64,000 nt of DNA from Geosiphon pyriformis (taxonomy: Eukaryota; Glomeromycota; Glomeromycetes; Archaeosporales; Geosiphonaceae), in the NCBI GenBank assembly GCA_016748015.1, contig JAAOMT010000379.1:234042-298041 (forward strand), given 5' to 3'. The number at the start of each line of letters is the position of its first letter. The stretch's first letter is position 1. The translations under genes and the position numbers were made by a program. Below, piece by piece: positions 22,787 to 35,460 of this stretch. Under the pieces are notes generated by a model. The model searched no databases, was not told the DNA's origin, and saw only the letters and a list, made by a program, of their open reading frames with translations.

Positions 22787-22820
22787 TTGTCTGGTTTTGT
22801 TGCAGCACGCCCATATAAGG
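22787..22820 (-). repeat. Right 34-bp inverted terminal repeat
   Basis: Reverse complement of the left repeat at 18601-18634 with three mismatches, all transitions. It closes the bacterial-like element. Confidence 0.9.
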
Positions 22821-23775
22821 AGAAATCAATGCTTTGTTTTATTTTTTAATTTTTTTGTTCATGAATCCAAAATAAGAAATTTGATGTTTTTAATTTGAAT
22901 ATTCTTTAAAGAAATTAACATTTTATATAAATTCATTTTAATTTATTAATACCATAAAAATTTCTTATTTTTAATATTAAAACTAATCAGCATTCTCAAT
23001 AATAATTTCAAACAGATTTACTATTATTATTTTCAAATACAATTGGGTTAATTATAATTAAAATATTCCGAAAAAAAAATCTAAAAAATATCGTATTTTA
23101 ATATGAGCTCAAAATTAACTAAATAAAACAAATTTATTATAAAATTATGGATTGTTTTATTGTTTGGTATATTTGTTATATTATTCGATAATAGGTTAGA
23201 AAGTTTGTGTTGTTAATTTAGAATCTTTGCTTATAATTGTAAACCATAAAATATATTCATAATATTCAATATTAAAAAATTGCAAAATTTAAAGCTTACT
23301 CAAATTGAAAAAAGTTGTATTTTGTATTTGTTAAATTTTAAATTTTATCAATAAAAAGTCTAAATTATTTAATTTACTAATGGCAAAAACTTTTTCAGTC
23401 AAAGTTATATGCGTAATAAAAATTTTTAAGACATTATAAGGATACACGTATTATGATTTTTTACCAAAAATTCTTGAAGATCAATTCATTGAAATACGCA
23501 GTTTTGATACGTAATATAGATTTGCTAATTGTTTATGTGAAGCACTCATGCACACATGGATATTAAACTTTGTTAAATCACTGCAGGAACTAAGAAATTG
23601 ATCATTTGACTCGGTAGGTAAAAACCTTTTTGATGTTATTCCTCATCTTATGAATGAGGTATTTAACTCATTAAATTTTCTGAAGCTGAAATCAAAGACA
23701 TGCGGAATATTATAAAAGATTAAAATATTTATTTTATTTTTGTGGGCTAACTGTTTCAGGAAAATTTTATAAAAA
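22821..23775. other. Intergenic, upstream of the F-box gene
   Basis: AT-rich with no gene seen. An acceptor-like CTGTTTCAG ending at 23759 and a TTTTATAAAA string lie just before the ATG at 23776; a 5'-UTR intron is possible but unproven. Confidence 0.45.
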
Positions 23776-25386
23776 ATGGGCTCTAAAAATTATTTTTCCT
23801 TGCTACCACCCGAAACGAGCGGACAAATTTTCGAGGATCTAGATACGGGATCGATGTTCAATTGTTTATTAGTCGAACGTCAATGGTGTTGCGAAATAGT
23901 TCCATTGTTATGGAGTTCACCTCTTGGCGTAGGAAAGCCGAATAATGCTATCGGTACATTTGCCCAATGCTTTTCCCCGGAAGAATGGAATTGTCTTCGT
24001 GAAAAAAAAATTTTCAAGCCAAGAACATTACAGGTGGCTACTTTTGATTATCCTTCCTATCTAAGAGTTTTAAATGAAGAGTCACTATGGCTAGATGCTG
24101 CTATGTGGATGTTTCCCAAAGCCAAAGATCCTACTCGATTAACAAAGTTACAAAATCAAAAGCAAACTGCTTTATTTCAAGTTCTGCTCAAGCTTTTCTT
24201 CCGTCAATCGAAAGTCTTATCAAAGATCTCAATTGAACAGTCATTTGTGGGGGAAACCTCTTTTTGGATGGAAGTTCGTGCACCGGTCAAAGAAATCTTC
24301 AAAAATCTCACTCATTTTGAATCATCCACGTTTCAAGGCTTTCCTTATCTAATCGGTATCTTATCTGAAACATGTCGAAATATTCAGCATCTGTATTTCA
24401 AGAACGCTGATTTCAGATTTGGAGGTTATTACGTCTGTGGGACGATTCCAGATTTCAAACAAATTAGAGAACTTCATCAACTCATTAAACTCCAGAAACA
24501 GATCCTTTCATTTAGTATTGTTGAGAACATCGAAAATGGTAATGTTGACTTGTTGAATAATACTATTTCAACTATCAAAGGAACACTCCGATCACTCAGT
24601 ATTCGTGACATAAGACTTCCAACTCTAATTGAAAGATTATACCCAAATTTGGCGTCCTTTTCCAACCTTCGTTGTTTGGACTTGGAAGTTATTGCCTCTA
24701 CATTGGAATTAAATCTTAATCTGATTACAGCCGAATTTTCTTTGGAAAATTTGGAATGCTTACGTCTTTGTTCACTGCCCGCTGCAGTTTTCGAGCTTGT
24801 CTCTTCATTTTTTACTAGTGTAATTCGAGCTGCACAAAAAAGCTTGAAATTTTTGAGCTTGAGCAATGGGAACATTTCATGGGAAGAACTTAGTCTTGAT
24901 CTTACATTTCTAGAAATTGGGGATACAAATGAAACCAAGCTTTTGACTCTGCTAAAATGCCTTCCAAAACTTGAGAGGCTTTACATCCTAGGCTATGTCA
25001 GTCGAGGATCACAATTTGACACTCTTTGGCCATCCTTTCCCTCTTCTCTGCGTGTATTTCAAATCAAACATCGTTATACTCTTGGAATTTATAAACCGTT
25101 CTTCACTCTTAAGATATTGCAGAACTTCCTGACAAATTCGCCGAATCAATTTGAGCGGTTATATTTGGGTAACCCTTTTGCAGCCACTGAGAGAACCCTC
25201 TTGCAGTGGGATAATATAGAGTTATCATGCCATCAATACGGAATGCACGGTATTTAAATATGCTTACTGATATCTTGGATAAAAACCACTCTAAATCTTA
25301 ATTTTTCTACAGATATTTTGGATGATTACTTCCAAACGATCAAGCCTCAAAAAAAATTATTACAACATCAGTCGCGTTTTTCTTAA
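23776..25386 (+). CDS. F-box protein with leucine-rich C-terminal region (two exons)
   Basis: Exon 1 is 23776-25249 and exon 2 is 25313-25386, joined across a 63-bp GT-AG intron, giving 515 residues. Without splicing the frame stops at 25257; splicing replaces that stop with an in-phase tail (DILDDYFQTIKPQ). The N-terminus (residues about 7-50: LLPPETSGQIFEDL, NCLLVERQWCCEIVPLLW) fits an F-box, which binds SKP1 in SCF ubiquitin ligases. The rest contains irregular leucine-rich segments (SIRDIRLPTLIERLYPNLAS, LRCLDLEV, LRLCSLPA) that would select substrates. Such proteins form a large family in glomeromycotan fungi. The decayed paralogue at 10168-11085 and the gene at 28558 share its N-terminal pattern. 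Substrates are unknown. Confidence 0.85.
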
Positions 25387-28300
25387 TCCATGAAAGCCGC
25401 TAATACTTCTCACAAATTAAGGTTAGTTGTTGTTTAAAGGTATATAACGGGTTTATGGAAGGTTCACTTATTCAATGTTTACTCCCATTTTCAAACAAAA
25501 GAATTAGAAATCTTTTACAGTTGCTGAGAATATATGATGTTTCCCACGAATTATTACTCTTAAATCGCCAGTTTCTCGACTATGCATAATAAAATTATGT
25601 TTCAACTTATTTAGCTAAAAAATACTTATAAAAATCAAATTTGAAGGCCAAAACTTCTTTGTATTATTTCAGTAAATATTAAAAAGGAACAAAAAACTTG
25701 AAAGAAAACTTTATATATATATAATAACCTTGAAAAATACTTTTGAGAATATTGATAATAACTAAAATACAAATTCTTTGATAAATCTATTTACCCCATT
25801 TAATAATTGTGGCCTGAAATTATGAAAAAGCCCTCGATTTTAATCAAAAAAACTATCAAACATATAAAATAAAATTGAATTTGTTTAATTTTTATACAGA
25901 ATTTTTATTAATTGTATTATACATCTTCAAATTTTTTATTGATAAAAATTAATTAATAAAGACCTAATTTATTCTTTTAAATTTATAAAATAACTATATA
26001 ATTTATTCTATAATTGTACTATTTAAAAAATAAAAAATCCGAAGTTGATTGATATTGTACAATTATAAGCTAAAATTTTTGTATATAAAATAATTGTTTG
26101 ATCTGAATAAAAATATTTCAGATAATTTTTTATCAATTTTAATTACCTTTGCAAAAAGATTTATAAATCCAAATATAATAGCAAAGAAATTGAAATAAAC
26201 TAAAATAAACAAATTAATTTTGTAAAAAATAAAATCAAGAAAATTAGTTATTAAATTAAATGTTCAGTCAAAAATAATTTAATATTTCTTGGTTGATTTC
26301 CCAGTACTAACTTTTTATGTACAATTAAAAAAACTGAGATATTTTTTTTTCAAAGTTTATTTCAAATGTTAAGAATATTAAACAATTGTAAAAATCGGAA
26401 ATTTATTTTAAAAGCTTCCAAATTTTGACTTGATTGCTTTTTCAATTTAACTCCATTGTTTTTAAATTTTTATTTTTAGACTAAACAAAAAAGATTTTTT
26501 ATTTTAAATTGAGTTATTTTAAATTTGCTTAACAATTATTTATTATGATCATATTTCTAACATTAAATAAATAATTTTTATATTTTTCCAATAATAAAAA
26601 TTTAGAGTGGTAATTAGAAATACCATAAGAATTAAGACCTTTAAGATTATATAAATTAATTTTTAAATAATTTTTTTTTAATATAATCAGTATTACAGCA
26701 ATAAAAAAATTTCAAACTTTGAAAGTAATTTTTAATTTAAATCATTAAAATTGATATAAAATTTGAAAAAGAAAATATAACAAAAATAAATATTTAAATA
26801 TAAAATATGCGAATAACTCATTAAATTTTATTAGATGTTTTCAAAATTCAAAATAAATAAAAGAATCATTTATATATTGTTAATCTATAAAAATAAAATA
26901 ATTGTCAAATTAAAAAATTACTAAAAATTATTTTTATAAAACATACATCAAGTTAAAAATTTATAATTTAAAAAATGAAAAAACAAATTAAACTTAACTA
27001 AAAAATATCTCAATATTCTTTTATTATATTATCAAACTAGTATTAAATAAAAACCAATTATTCAGAATTTTTATTTTTTTACCAGTTTTTACTAAAACAA
27101 CAAATTTGCAACTTTATAAAAGGGTTTTCAAGATATTATATAAAATTTGAAATAAAAGCATATAATATTCTAATTTATAACAATAAATAGTCTAAGTGTG
27201 AACTTTTAAAAGTTGAAAAATTTATAATTGCCCTCAAAGTCAATTTTTGGCCTGGCTTCCAAGTCAAACCTATGTTATAAGAATTTAGAGGGAAAAAAGG
27301 AATAAGATAATCATTTTTGTTCATATATAATTTCAAAAATGTTATTTAGTATTTCTTTCGAATTTTCAATTTCAATTTTCATGGAAAAAAATTGTTAAAA
27401 TAATGGAAGCGTTCCAAAAAAATATTATTGGCGCTTAATTTAAAGATTCCTTGCTTCCTAAAGTTCTAATAATCTTTTTTTGGTAGTTTAAATCTTTTAA
27501 ATAGGTGGGCTGGCTGGAATGAAGAAATCCCATCATGATTACGTTGATAGACAAGATTCGATTCATCTATGAAACCAAGTCTTCTTCAAGGGTTCACATG
27601 AATATTTTTGGTCAAAAATTTCGAGTAAATTTCCGAAAATCATTTCGAGCTTTGTGTTTTGTTTTTGGAATGTTTGTGTTTCTTTTGACCTTTCGAATAT
27701 GATAAATATTTGGATTCAATGATCCTTTTGTTTTTTCAAAAAAGCAAATCACAAGATGATTGTTATGCTTGAAAATTTCAGTTCGATGGTGATTAAGAAG
27801 TTTTGAGTTGTTTGAAAACACGGCGCTTGTCCGATAGATAGAATCTTCAAAGTCAAATTTACTGTTAAAGCTGTAATCTTCAAAAATATTCAATCGTAAC
27901 TTAAATTATTTCGGGCCAAATTTATTTAAGGTGAGAATTAAGCTCCTCACAGATTCTGCCTAATTTTTTAAAATAAAAATTTCTGTAAAAAGATTATGTT
28001 GCACGCAGATTACTTCACATCTAAAATAGGAGGTTTAAAAACAATGCATATGTGATTTAAAGATGCTCTTTTCCGTTTTCTAGCTAGTAGCATAAGCTTA
28101 TGGGGTCAAAAGACTGGCATTTTAACTTCTTTTGAGCAATACCTTTTTTATTAGTTTATTTGTGGATAATCCGGTGATAAGATTGGTTTTTTTCACCTCA
28201 ACATCCATAATAACCTGTAACTCCGATATAAATGGTAACCCTAAAAGCTATTAGATCCCTAAAGTGAGCTTCTGATTGTTTGAGAGAGCGATTCCGGGCT

Positions 28301-28557
28301 GAAATGTGATTTGCCAAACTTTGGATCATCTAACTCTGAAACTATGATCAAACTTCAGTCTTTTGAAACATATAAACAGTAAGATAAAATCGTGTTTTTT
28401 ATTTTGATAAAATGAGATTTGGGACCCAGCCTCAATTCAAGTAGAATCAGCTGGCATCATAAATACAAATGAAATTGGACAAATTTTTCAAAGGGATTAA
28501 CCTTCCTATTGACGAGTTTAACACTTCCGCAAACTATCGCTAATTTCGAATTAATCA
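25387..28557. other. AT-rich intergenic region between the two F-box genes
   Basis: No intact gene. A minus-strand coding-like stretch at about 27480-27893 (for example IFEDYSFNSKFDF, VFSNNSKLLNHH) lacks an ATG start, is followed by stops and could be an old relic; its family is not recognised. The rest is low-complexity AT-rich sequence. Confidence 0.45.
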
Positions 28558-30456
28558 ATGTCCTCTTCGGTTCAACTACCACACGACTGCCTTGTGGAGA
28601 TTTTTGATAATTTTAAACACAACCGCAGCCAGTTACATTCTTGCCTTCGAGTAAATCGTCAATGGTGTCGTATCGTCGTAGAATATTTGTGGTGCCGCCC
28701 TTTTCAATTTTTTGATAATGTTGTCAATAATCAAAATTTATCTATAGCGAAACACGTTGAAAAGGTGAATAAAGGGAGAAGTATTAGAATCTTAGAAACT
28801 TATTTTTCTTGTCTCAGTGAACAAGAAATTTTGCACTATCAACTGCCAATCGAAAGCTCTGAGAAGCGACCGGTTTTTGATTATTGGAGCTATTTAAAAA
28901 ATCTTGATCTTGCCGAGACACAAAAAGCTGTAGAGAATTGGATTTTATTTAGGAAGGCAAAGGATGCTAGATTGATTTCATTGAGATGTAATCAAGAGAT
29001 GATAAGTGTTCAGATTCAGCCAGCCAAACAGCCAGCATCAAAAAACGAGAAATTAAATTTCCGAAAAAGAATTTCCAGAATTTTCTCGAGATCGAATAAA
29101 CTTAAACGGAAGGAACGTAAAATCGATTCAGCTGGATCTGCATCAAATTCCAATCTTGTGAAAGATAAATACGCTCATATACCTGCAGCGTTATATCAAA
29201 TTTTTCTTTCTCGTTGTCCAGAGGTTAAATACCTATCTATTAATTGTGGCTATCATTTTGATCCCAAACGAAGAAATACTTTTTCAACCGAATTGATTCC
29301 AGATAATAAAGGCTTTTTTGACATAATCCCAATGGATGTATTCAACTTGGCTAGTTACCCAAATGCCCAAACCACGATATCAACCCTTGTTGAATTCGTT
29401 TGTTCTTCGACACATCGAAAGACAAAACTCTTTTTAAAACTTTCGTCTACTTGTCAAAACCTTCAAAGATTGGCCGTCTATATTAAGCAAGAGTTGACTG
29501 GTATAACACTTGTACAAGATTTTTTGGAAATAAAGCAAGAATTTCAAAGTCTCACGAAGCTTATTCGATCTCAAAAGAATCTACGTGACTTTGAACTTTG
29601 GTGTCAAGAAGATTCTTTACTTTCTTTAAAAGCTATTAATGGATTTTTGGGACCATCGGGAATTCAATTTCATCACTGGTTACAATGGGAACAATCAAAG
29701 AGCATGATACAGGCTCTATGTACCCAAATTAATTCCCTGGAAAGCGTGACATTTCATGGTTTAAATATGAAACATTGGCATGACGTAGCAGACCTAAGTG
29801 GCCTAAAAAATGTTCGTCAATTAAAATTCGATCAACTCGCATCTGTCGGGCAAAACTTGAGTCGCCTTTCTCTGGCAAATTTACCAAATCTTTATTCTTT
29901 AGCTTTTACCGATTTGGACATTTCGCAAAAAGAAATTAAACAAATAGTTAAAGGTCATTCTCAAAGCCTCACCTCACTTGATCTTCGAATGAGCCAACGT
30001 GCCTACGGTTCTAATCTATTGAACAGCACAAATCCGTCCCCCGTACTCCGGGATCTTCCTACAATTTGTCCTAATTTAACCCATTTTCGATGCTACTTTG
30101 TTTGGTTACAACAACTGGATCCAATGTATAACTGGTTGCATTCATGTCTTTCATTGCAGAGTATAACTGTTGATACACCACAACAACCAGGGCAAGTTTT
30201 GAACATTAATCATTTCCTTCGACGATTAGGATCGTCACCACTCCCTAGTTTACGGCATTTTGAAGTTAATTTCTGCTGCAAGTTTTCATGGCAAGCCTTA
30301 TCAAGATTTTTAACTGGATCTGAGGCACCGTTGGCAACGGTGATTTTTCGGGTAGTAGAAGACATTGAAGATGAACATCTTGATACTATTGTTAAAAGTT
30401 TGAAAGGAACTTTGAAAACCTTGATTCTTAATGATAATGATATTAAAAGATTTTGA
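28558..30456 (+). CDS. F-box protein, single exon, 632 residues
   Basis: Starts MSSSVQLPHDCLVEIFDNF, a clear F-box opening. SCLRVNRQWCRIVVEYLWCR then matches the Cys/Trp-rich second half of the domain as in the gene at 23776. Residues about 155-205 form a very basic insert (RKRISRIFSRSNKLKRKERK) that could be a nuclear localisation signal or an unstructured linker. The remainder is leucine-rich with repeated NL-L patterns (LSRLSLANLPNLYSLAFTDL, LRHFEVNF), as expected of an SCF substrate receptor. It ends LNDNDIKRF. No intron is needed. The C-terminus could be slightly truncated relative to relatives, but nothing in the sequence proves it. Tandem placement with the gene at 23776 suggests local duplication. 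Confidence 0.85.
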   Translation: MSSSVQLPHDCLVEIFDNFKHNRSQLHSCLRVNRQWCRIVVEYLWCRPFQFFDNVVNNQNLSIAKHVEKVNKGRSIRILETYFSCLSEQEILHYQLPIESSEKRPVFDYWSYLKNLDLAETQKAVENWILFRKAKDARLISLRCNQEMISVQIQPAKQPASKNEKLNFRKRISRIFSRSNKLKRKERKIDSAGSASNSNLVKDKYAHIPAALYQIFLSRCPEVKYLSINCGYHFDPKRRNTFSTELIPDNKGFFDIIPMDVFNLASYPNAQTTISTLVEFVCSSTHRKTKLFLKLSSTCQNLQRLAVYIKQELTGITLVQDFLEIKQEFQSLTKLIRSQKNLRDFELWCQEDSLLSLKAINGFLGPSGIQFHHWLQWEQSKSMIQALCTQINSLESVTFHGLNMKHWHDVADLSGLKNVRQLKFDQLASVGQNLSRLSLANLPNLYSLAFTDLDISQKEIKQIVKGHSQSLTSLDLRMSQRAYGSNLLNSTNPSPVLRDLPTICPNLTHFRCYFVWLQQLDPMYNWLHSCLSLQSITVDTPQQPGQVLNINHFLRRLGSSPLPSLRHFEVNFCCKFSWQALSRFLTGSEAPLATVIFRVVEDIEDEHLDTIVKSLKGTLKTLILNDNDIKRF

Positions 30457-32514
30457 TAATTAATTTGTGCATTACCAATTCCGTCAATTAATGTCCAGTT
30501 AAATATTTAATAATTAAATTTAAATTTCAAAATTTTTGAACTGGGTTCAATTGTATTATATTCAAAAATTTAGAGAATCAGATTATAAAAACTTTGGGTA
30601 AATTTTATTGGTGGATTTCAGTTTTAGCCAACCAAATAAAGTTTAACTTTCATCTTCTACCTTTTTCACATGAAAATTTTCATAATATTAAAGTTCTACA
30701 TGAAAAAATGTTTTATTAATCACATGGTAAACTTGAAGCATAATATATAATAAAGTAGTGATTATTTTTGATTGGAGATTATCTTACAAAACAGTCAATC
30801 TACTTTTTTTTTTTAACAGATAAATATTTTGAATTAATAGTATTATGATATTACTATCAGCATATCTTAATTAAACTGATATAGCCTAATATACTAGTAA
30901 TAATAACCAAGATAACATAAATTAATAATAATAATACATAGTTATTTAAACTAATAAAATTGTCTAAAAACTTTTTTTAAAAAATATGAATTATTAATTG
31001 GTAATTAATATAATAAAATTCCTAAAAAAGGCCATATTTTAATGAAACTTTAAGATTACAAATGATAATCAAGAGGAATAAGAAGAAAAAATGGTTGCTA
31101 TAACGATTACAGATAAAAAATCTACAACAACACAATAATAAAGACCATAAAATTTTGGGCAATAAAAAATTTGATTTAATAAGTAGAAAAGTTGTATTAT
31201 TAAGATATGCATAAATTTGAATATAATCAAAAAAAGAATTGGTATAATTTTGTCATAAAACCTTTGATTTGTACTTTCTTGTAATTATTCATTTCTGATC
31301 TCTTTAATCACTTGAAATAGTGGTTTATCTGTTTTAAAAGCTTAAAATTTTTTCTTGAAATTGTAGAACTGTAAAACCTTTTAGCTTATATTTGAAGAGA
31401 AATTTAATGATTTTTTTTTAGGGTTTAATCCTGTGTGTAATTTATGTTGAAAAAGTAATTCCAAGCTTTATCATCCTTATATTTAATCGATATTTGCTCG
31501 TTAAACCGTTCTGAGACAGAAGTGGAAATAAAGAATTCCAAAATAATTGAGTTTTCGATATATTTGAAACTAAAATCTTTGACTTGAAAATTACTAAAAA
31601 TTTTCGGTTTCTTGGTTACATCTCAACTAAATATTTGCTTTTTGGAAATTTAGATTTAAAGAATACAAAAATTAAGAAGAATGGTCTTTAAAAATATTTA
31701 CTATCAAAAAAAATTTATTCAAAATTCTCTGTTTGAATTTTGAAGAAAACATATCGTCGTCCTTGAACTATACGCAGAAATAAAGAAATAATCTTGGATT
31801 CGTGAATTTTATGAATTATTTTATTTCTTTGATTTATTTAGCATCTTTGTCATCTGGAATTTGTAGGTTGATAATGCAAAAATATTAAACTATGAATTTT
31901 TAACATATTACAATTAGCTTTTATTCAATTAATAATTTTTTTGAAAACAGAAACCCAAACTTTTTAAACATAAATATTTCTTATCCAAGTATATCCGCTT
32001 AAAGCTTAGAAGTCCCTTAGAAATTTTGAGGAATACAATAGCAAAAATATTTACAAAGTATTTAGGAGTTGAGAAAAATTCCCATATGTCAGTTCGTGTA
32101 AAGAAAGCGAACAAATTTGCTCTCTATATTTAATACGAAATCAAAAATCGCTAGTTTTTGAGAAATCTGATTCCCAATAATCTAATTGCCTCTTTCTGAC
32201 AACTCTTATGCTTTGTGACATTTCATTAAATCCCTATAATTGTTCGGGTACGAATTGAATATTCGAAAAATCATTCATCTTTAGTAGGGAGCTGTATAAT
32301 AAGTTATCGGTCAAAGTTTAAAGTTTACAAATTCGTGGCTTCTTTGACCCAAAGATTAGATTCATCTTTATTCAATTATTTTTAATTTTGATTTGATGGA
32401 GTTAAATGCAGAAATATAATATTATTTGAGAGATAAAGTATCATAATTGATATTTAGAAAAATTGAAAAATTCGACTCTCCACTAAAATCTTTACATCTA
32501 ATTTATGTTGGACG
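30457..32514. other. Intergenic, nothing identified
   Basis: AT-rich sequence between convergent genes (F-box on plus, kinase-ankyrin on minus). No coding frame, RNA gene or repeat was recognised. Confidence 0.5.
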
Positions 32515-34819
32515 CTAATTATTAAAAATTAGAAGAAGATTCCTAAATTCTTCAATAATCCGCGTTTTTTCAATGGTGAAAGTTTCATCAACAGCAGCTG
32601 CTATGCTTTTCGGATCTCGCAACTGTTCAATATTCTCTAAAAAAAATTTTACCACTTGAAAATTTCGCCGATTAACTGCATATGCAAGCGCATTTTTTCC
32701 CAAATGTAATTCCGTGGGACTAGCACCATTATCTATCAATAGCTGCAGAATCTCAACTGGCCAACCTCGATAAATCGCAAGAAATAACGAATTTGGAAAA
32801 CTTTTTGATGAAGTCTTGTGTGGTGGATTTGTTGGCAAATTAGGATATGCGTCTTTCTCGAGTAAGAGCTTAACAATTTTAACGTTTTTTTTGTTGAATA
32901 ATTTGTTGGTTTGCTTATACTCGAAATTCAGGACTCGTTGTAGTACTGTAAATCCAGTTTCGTCCGCTAACTCAAGATCCGGATTAAATTTTAAAAATAC
33001 TTTCACCGCTTCCGGCTGGTGCTGATTGACCAGCCAAGAAATTGCTGTTCGACCCTGGTTGTTTTTAATATTAATTTTTACTCCATGAGCGATTAACCAT
33101 TTTATCAGATTTGAAAAATCATCTGTTGATTTAGCCAGTTCAACTTGAGTTTTTTCGGCTGAAAAACTTTCCAGAATAGCCTTGTTTTCCATGACCCAAT
33201 GCAATGCAGTATTTCCACGCTCGTCCAATTGCGTTTGAATATTCATCCCAAAAGATATCAAAACCTCAAAAATTGGGATAATATCTTGTGGAGGACAGTT
33301 TTGTGCGGCAACCAGGAAAAGTGAGTTTTCGAATTGCTTCAGGTCTTTCTCTTCATTTAAATGCCATCGCAGGCCTGGTTGATCACCGAGCGATGCATGA
33401 TATGTTGGAGAACATGTTGAGGGAACAGAACTTTTCCGAAATATCTGTTTATACTTTATGCAGATATTTTTACATTTATCCGGTTCAAAAAGATTTCCAG
33501 TCTAAATTTAAGGAGATTTAGTGCGAAGTTTCTAAAAATTTAAAATCCCAATCTGAAGTTTTTTTGCATACCAGTTCTGTGCTAATTATATTCGGTCTTA
33601 AAAAGCCATTTGAGATTTGAATTGTATGATTCGGATCTTGGTGTAAATCTGGAGCTGGATGAATTTTCACTTCAGGGATAAAACAAATTTCATTCAATTT
33701 ATTCATCACTTCAGGGATAAAAAAAATTTCATTCAATTTATTCATCACTTCACGAATAGTTGGCCTCTTATTAGGGTCTTGTTGCCAACAACTTTGGTAT
33801 AAATGAGTATATTTCGCTGGTGTAAGAGGGACTGGCTCTTCTCGTTTTCCATTTTTAACAGCATTGCTAACATAATGCGCATTTTCATTCATAAAAGGTG
33901 GCTTTCCGCTAGATATTTCCCAAAGGAGAACACCATAGGCATAAATATCTGAAGGTTCCTTCCGTATAAATTTTTCATCTTCAAGATATTTTGGATCGGT
34001 GTATGCTGCAATTCCACCTTGCATTGAATTGGACATTATATCATCTAATGACTGTCCAAGACCGTAATCAGCTATTTTCATATGCCCATGGTGGACTAAA
34101 ACATTTTTTGAATGCTTTGAGAAAAAAGGAGAAATCATTGTATAGAATAACAATAAAAAATGCTCACATTTAGATAATTTACTTACAAGATCTCTATGCC
34201 ATATATTGTGATGATGAATACAGTACAGTCCGGAAGCGATCTCTTTGGCAATATTTATTCGTTGGTCCCAAGTTATTGAGCGATTATTCGCTAAATATCT
34301 TCTTAGGGTGCCATCATTCGCATATTCCATAATAAGGTAATATCTATCTGTGTCTGATCTTTTATCTTAAGATAGTGATTGATAAATTTACCAATCACCA
34401 AATTTTTAAATGAATTCATCAAAACTGGGACTAAATTGAAAGCCCACATACCATGGCTAATGCCAAAAAATCGTATAATGTTTTTATTATGATCCACCGA
34501 ATGCATATGTTGAAGCTTCAAACCATAAAGAAATTTGGTGTTAAAACCATGTTTGATGAAATCGATTGGTAAGTATTTAACGAACCTCCCGGACAAATGC
34601 CTTCCAACCATTATTATTATTGGAGTGTAGTTCCTCGTTTATGTACTTTAAAGCCACATTGCGCTGTGCGCTAGGCCAAAACCCTTTGAAAACCTGGCCG
34701 TACCCTCCTCCATCAACAAACTGAACTTGTTCAAAATCGGTATAAGGAATTGATTTTATATAACCATTTTTAGTGGCAATATCAAGCCATTCTTTACTTT
34801 TACTTTTAGAAGGTTCCAT
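32515..34819 (-). CDS. TKL-type protein kinase fused to ankyrin repeats (five exons)
   Basis: Exons 34819-34586, 34515-34452, 34365-34187, 34114-33572 and 33501-32515 join in phase and encode 668 residues; introns are 70-86 bp. Kinase motifs: Gly-loop GGGYGQVFKG (37-46), VALKY lysine 58, HRDL 156-159 followed by HSKN, DYG 175-177 in place of DFG, and PSDIYAYGVLLWEISSGKPP. These fit an active TKL serine/threonine or tyrosine-like kinase. Exon 5 adds a Cys-rich linker and several ankyrin repeats (GNTALHWVMEN, GRTAISWLVNQHQPEAVKVF, NALAYAVNRRNFQVVKFFLE), probably a protein-binding module. A 39-bp in-frame duplication (33669-33746) doubles VMNKLNEI-FIPE at residues 282-307. The first donor (GTTCGT) is unusual. 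The 72-bp intron 34115-34186 is stop-free and in frame. The join of kinase and ankyrin parts depends on the 70-bp intron 33502-33571. Confidence 0.8.
33669..33746 (-). repeat. 39-bp in-frame tandem duplication in the kinase gene
   Basis: Two adjacent 39-bp units differ at one base and encode VMNKLNEIFFIPE and VMNKLNEICFIPE. They lie just after the kinase domain, in the last helix of the C-lobe, so the extra copy may lengthen the linker to the ankyrin part. Confidence 0.9.
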
Positions 34820-35460
34820 TAGGGAGAAAGTAGAAAATTACAGTTCTAATGGTTATTAGAACTTTTTTATGATAAATGGTAAAGGCAAGTGTAACAATTA
34901 TTGCATATGATCTTATCACATGATAAAAATTACTTTGAGGTGATTTTGGAATATTCTATGAAAATCATAATAACTGACACAAATTTCTGCCGTAACATCT
35001 ATTGAATTTACCAATTTTATTTTTTCATTTAACCATTTTTTATCAAGATTAACAAGCAGATGCTTAAAGGATACCATTATTTCTTATCCTATTATGTTGC
35101 TTGCTTTTTTTTATTATTACAAATATGATATCTTAATTTAGATTAAACTGGTATTTCGAAACACTCATACAATATTCCTTTTATATTATTATATACCTTT
35201 TAAGTTTTATATTTTGGTTTACTATGAACAGTATCATAAATACCAAAATTAGGGTATTAAAAAGTGAGGTTGTACCCGGATGCAATAAGATTGTGAATAA
35301 AATAAACATTTACCAAATTATTGTATTACCAAGAATTTATATATTTCTTTTCTGATACCTCTTGTTAAGTTGAAAAATTAAGAATTTTCAATATTTTTAA
35401 ACGTTTTTGAAAGATATATATATTTAGATTCCAATTTCTCGGAAAGAAATTTAATGCTAA

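Larger units (their letters stand above)
18603..22818. mobile_element. 4.2-kb inverted-repeat-bounded element with decayed bacterial-type genes
   Basis: Bounded by near-identical 34-bp inverted repeats; a TATA or TA target duplication is possible at the ends but ambiguous because the ends are palindromic. The right half contains broken genes of bacterial character on the plus strand: a small membrane-protein frame with its own ATG (21031), a Lon-like AAA+ ATPase with a GIGKTT P-loop (about 21308-22050), and a second AAA+-like gene preceded by a perfect Shine-Dalgarno (22148-22155). The left third may hold a decayed minus-strand gene (about 18605-18871). No intact transposase is visible. Frames are broken by shifts and stops, so the element is inactive. 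It may be DNA of a Mollicutes-related endobacterium moved into the fungal nucleus, or a bacterial-type transposon; both are inference. Confidence 0.6.

Noticed and set aside
27240-27290. GC-richer string TTGGCCTGGCTTCCAAGTCAA suggesting a transposon end
   Set aside because: No second copy or inverted partner was found in the window.
27612-27893. 93-codon minus-strand frame
   Set aside because: It begins with TTG, has no ATG, no domain and stops downstream; at best an unidentifiable relic.
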